A DNA stretch of 64,000 nucleotides, from the NCBI GenBank assembly GCA_016705575.1, contig JADIXX010000002.1:1-64000 (forward strand). Reading direction: 5' to 3'. Within the stretch, counting starts at the first letter, position 1. Every line of letters starts with the position of its first letter. The stretch is from Candidatus Aalborgicola defluviihabitans (GTDB lineage: Bacteria > Pseudomonadota > Gammaproteobacteria > Burkholderiales > Burkholderiaceae_C). The notes under the pieces are model-generated. The model saw nothing but the letters and a program-made list of their open reading frames with translations, searched no databases and was not told where the DNA came from. Positions 61,884-64,000 of the stretch are shown here, piece by piece. A program made the translations under genes and the position numbers.

Positions 61884-62876
61884 TCAGCGACTGGCTCCCG
61901 GCGAGAGGCGCTCAATCAGGCCATTGAGCTCGTCCAACGAGCCAAATTGGATGACTACCTCGCCCATCTCTTCCATGCGTCCATTGCGCTTGACGCGCTT
62001 CTTGACCTGGATTTCAACCTGGGCCATGAGCAGGTCGGAGAGTTCTTCTTCCACCCGTTTGATGTCGCGGGACTTTTCTTTTTTAGGCTTTGAGGCCGTC
62101 AGTTCAAACTCTGCACTGAGCTTTTTGACCAGACTTTCCGTTTCGCGCACCGACATCTTCTTGGCCGCAATTTGGTTGGCAGCGGTGATTTGGGTACCGC
62201 GCTCCAACGACAGCAAGGCCCGGGCGTGACCCATATCCAGGTCACCCGCCATCAGCATGGTCTGCACCGGCTCGGCCAGATTCAACAGCCGCAGCAGGTT
62301 GGAAGCCGCACTGCGCGAGCGCCCCACCGCCTGCGCAGCGGTTTCGTGCGTCATGCCGAATTCCTTGATCAGGCGTTGTAGTCCCTGGGCCTCTTCCAGC
62401 GGATTCAGGTCTTCACGCTGCATGTTCTCGATCAGCGCCATGGCGGCAGCGGCCTCGTCCGGCACGTCGCGCACCAGCACCGGCACGCGGTCCAGGCCCG
62501 CCAGCTTGGCAGCGCGGAAGCGACGTTCGCCAGCGATTATTTCGTACAACGGACGCACGGCAGAAGCACCTGTCTCAGGGGTGGGCCCCTGAGACTCCTT
62601 ATTGCGGTGCAACCGAGCTTGGTCGTCGCTCAGGCGACGAACCAAGATAGGTTGCATGATGCCTTGGGCCTTGATGCTTTCGGCCAGCTCGTACAGCGCG
62701 CCCTCGTCCATGCGGGTGCGGGGCTGGTACTGACCGGCCACCATCTCGGTGAGCAGCAGCGTGCTGGGCAGGCCCGAATTGGCAGCGCCCGCATCGGCGG
62801 GTGCGCGGTCCTGGACTTTGGGGCCCAGCAGTGCTTCCAGGCCCATGCCGAGACCCTTGGGTTTTTTGGTGACCAT
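61884..62876 (-). CDS. parB: Chromosome-partitioning protein ParB with an in-frame insertion
   Basis: 330 residues. MVTKKPKGLGMGLEALLG is the typical ParB start. The N-terminal CTPase domain includes the PRTRMDEGALYELAESIKAQGIMQPILVRR region and GERRFRAAK. The helix-turn-helix is MTHETAAQAVGRSRSAASNLLRLL, and the C-terminal dimerisation region follows a Lys-rich linker. Between RRLSDD and YEIIAGERR about 23 extra residues occur, encoded by a segment with a perfect GTCTCAGGGG palindrome (62572-62595). ParB directly follows the hydrolase stop (TAA then ATG). Confidence 0.93.
   Translation of the reverse strand: MVTKKPKGLGMGLEALLGPKVQDRAPADAGAANSGLPSTLLLTEMVAGQYQPRTRMDEGALYELAESIKAQGIMQPILVRRLSDDQARLHRNKESQGPTPETGASAVRPLYEIIAGERRFRAAKLAGLDRVPVLVRDVPDEAAAAMALIENMQREDLNPLEEAQGLQRLIKEFGMTHETAAQAVGRSRSAASNLLRLLNLAEPVQTMLMAGDLDMGHARALLSLERGTQITAANQIAAKKMSVRETESLVKKLSAEFELTASKPKKEKSRDIKRVEEELSDLLMAQVEIQVKKRVKRNGRMEEMGEVVIQFGSLDELNGLIERLSPGASR
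62572..62595. repeat. Palindrome inside parB
   Basis: GTCTCAGGGG-TGGG-CCCCTGAGAC: two perfect 10-bp arms with a 4-bp loop. It marks the centre of the extra segment in the ParB N-terminal domain. Confidence 0.8.
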
Positions 62877-63503
62877 TTAGGTGCTCCCTCTTTTCAAATC
62901 AATCAATTGGTTCAACAATTTCCGCCCCTGTGGCCAGTCGCCCAGGCCCGACTCTGCGTTGATGTGGCCGGCGTGGCCGTAATCCACAAACTCGGCACCC
63001 CAGGCGTCGGCAAATTGGCGTGCGCGCGCGATGCTGCAATAGGGGTCATTCTGACTGCCCAGCAGCGTGCTGTGAAAGGGCAGCTTTTGCAATACCACGG
63101 GGGACCAGCTTTTCAGTGTGGCGCGCAGCTCCTCGCGCTCGGGGTCGCCGGGTGCCACCAACAGGGCGCCGACCACGCGGTCGGTGTTGCGCGAATGCGC
63201 GGCCCAGGCGGCAGTGAGCATGCAGCCCAGGCTGTGGGCGGCCAGAACCACCGGCTGGGTGGCGGCCAGCACGGCCTCTTCGAGTTGGGCCATCCAGTCA
63301 CCACGCAGCGGTTGCATCCAGTCATGCTGCTGCACACGTACGTCGCCATGCAGGGGTTCCCAGCGACTTTGCCAATGGTCAGGGTCGGAGTTTTGCCAGC
63401 CCGGCAGGACTAAGACAGTGAAGTCAGAGGCATGGGACTGCGAAACCGCTCGTGTCCCCCGGCCTTCGGCCTCCTCCTTTACCTCACTATTTCGCAGTCC
63501 CAT
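62877..63503 (-). CDS. RBBP9/YdeN-family alpha/beta hydrolase between parA and parB
   Basis: About 208 residues. VLVLPGWQNSDPDHWQSRWE is the signature opening of the RBBP9 family; the nucleophile is Ser in LAAHSLGCMLTAAWA, the acid Asp is near GSQNDPYCS, and His is in YGHAGHINAESG. The true start is unclear. The ATG at 63503 lies inside the right arm of a long inverted repeat and the first 30 residues (to ASDF) are encoded by that repeat, so the native start may have been lost or replaced. It sits between parA and parB, 0 bp from parB. Confidence 0.85.
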   Translation of the reverse strand: MGLRNSEVKEEAEGRGTRAVSQSHASDFTVLVLPGWQNSDPDHWQSRWEPLHGDVRVQQHDWMQPLRGDWMAQLEEAVLAATQPVVLAAHSLGCMLTAAWAAHSRNTDRVVGALLVAPGDPEREELRATLKSWSPVVLQKLPFHSTLLGSQNDPYCSIARARQFADAWGAEFVDYGHAGHINAESGLGDWPQGRKLLNQLIDLKRGST

Positions 63504-63517
63504 GCCTCTGACCTCAC
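63419..63517. repeat. Long inverted repeat at the parA/hydrolase junction
   Basis: GTCAGAGGCATGGGACTGCG and three more bases at 63423-63445 recur inverted at 63490-63512 (23 of 23 match). Including GTGA on the outside, the arms reach 27 bases with one mismatch. The 44-bp centre carries a small GGCC-TTC-GGCC hairpin. It may fold into a large cruciform or mRNA hairpin between parA and the hydrolase. Confidence 0.8.
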
Positions 63518-64000
63518 ATTTTCTGGATGCGCGCCACCATCTCTTGCGCAAAGCTCACAAAGGCCTGCGCACCCTTGGACGACGGATCAAACACCACGCC
63601 GGGTACGCCGTAGCTGGGCGCCTCAGCCAGACGCACATTGCGCGGGATGACGGTCTCGAACACTTTGTCGCCAAAGTGGGCCTTGAGCTGGTCGCTCACC
63701 TGCTGTTGCAAGGTGATGCGCGGGTCGAACATGACCCGCAGCAGCCCGATGATTTGCAGATCGTCATTGAGGTTGGCCTTGACCTGCTTGATGGTGTTGA
63801 CCAGGTCGGTCAGGCCTTCAAGCGCAAAGTATTCGCATTGCATAGGCACGATCACGCCATGGGCACAGCACAGGCCGTTGAGGGTGAGCATGCTCAAACT
63901 TGGCGGGCAGTCGATCAGCACAAAGTCGTACTCACCCTCCACAGCGGCCAGGGCTTGCTTGAGGCGGCGCTCGCGGCGCTCAACTTCCACCAACTCCACC
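63514..64000 (-). CDS. parA: Chromosome-partitioning ATPase ParA (C-terminal part, cut by window edge)
   Basis: The visible 161 residues hold the later part of a ParA/Soj ATPase: YDFVLIDCPPSLSMLTLNGL (Walker A' / switch region), VPMQCEYFALEGLTDLVNTIKQVK, and the C-terminal VFETVIPRNVRLAEAPSYGVPGVVFDPSSKGAQAF. The Walker A motif lies beyond the right edge. The stop (63514-63516) lies in the outer part of the inverted repeat. With ParB it segregates the chromosome origin region. Confidence 0.93.
   Translation of the reverse strand, partial: VELVEVERRERRLKQALAAVEGEYDFVLIDCPPSLSMLTLNGLCCAHGVIVPMQCEYFALEGLTDLVNTIKQVKANLNDDLQIIGLLRVMFDPRITLQQQVSDQLKAHFGDKVFETVIPRNVRLAEAPSYGVPGVVFDPSSKGAQAFVSFAQEMVARIQKM

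Overview
The window looks like chromosomal DNA of a betaproteobacterium of the Comamonadaceae type (Rhodoferax/Polaromonas-like). The grounds are the overall gene content, the parA-parB neighbourhood at the right edge, and the style of dispersed palindromic repeats. This is an inference from content only. No rRNA, tRNA or CRISPR array was seen.

Region 1 (1-12.2 kb) is a divergent catabolic cluster. Leftward: cupin, maleate-isomerase-like racemase, isochorismatase-fold amidase, two polysaccharide-deacetylase-fold (imidase/allantoinase-like) hydrolases, HMG-CoA-lyase-like lyase and CaiB/BaiF CoA-transferase, almost all joined by ATGA/GTGA overlaps. Rightward: integral membrane protein, nitrilase-superfamily hydrolase, aldehyde dehydrogenase, enoyl-CoA hydratase and a LeuC/LeuD-type hydro-lyase. 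The 242-bp gap between the arms carries two back-to-back sigma-54 promoters and a central dyad. The genes fit a route in which a cyclic imide or maleamate-like compound is ring-opened, deamidated, hydrated, CoA-activated and cleaved. The substrate is unknown.

Region 2 (12.2-22.9 kb) is an insertion-sequence graveyard: remnants of IS6-, IS66-, IS110- and IS5-like elements, an integrase tail, and a near-complete IS256-type element. Between them lie one copy of a tonB-exbD-exbD-exbB operon, a NiCoT-type metal transporter, a VOC protein and an amidohydrolase.

Region 3 (23.1-33.3 kb) encodes an M20 amidohydrolase, an MlrC-family protein and a complete branched-chain-type (Liv) ABC importer, followed by a two-component system. 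Region 4 (33.5-44.8 kb) has two adjacent peptide-type ABC importers pointing away from each other. Region 5 (45.1-55.5 kb) holds an Oar-like TonB-dependent receptor, a second tonB-exb operon almost identical over 2.3 kb to the first, oligopeptidase A and acetoacetyl-CoA synthetase. Region 6 (55.5-64 kb) has a cobalamin adenosyltransferase, an FAD-linked oxidase, a LytS/LytTR-type two-component system with LiaF-like membrane proteins, a degenerate HD-GYP protein, and parB, an alpha/beta hydrolase and parA (cut by the edge).

Two general points matter to a reader. Single-base frameshifts, some in homopolymers, are frequent in 1-16 kb and in the IS and tonB copies but were not noticed elsewhere, so several 'broken' genes may be sequence errors. 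A small dispersed repeat, ATAGC-N17-CGAGGGCTAGCG, occurs four times (33.4, 54.7, 57.6 and 61.8 kb); one copy lies in frame inside acetoacetyl-CoA synthetase and another supplies a stop codon.
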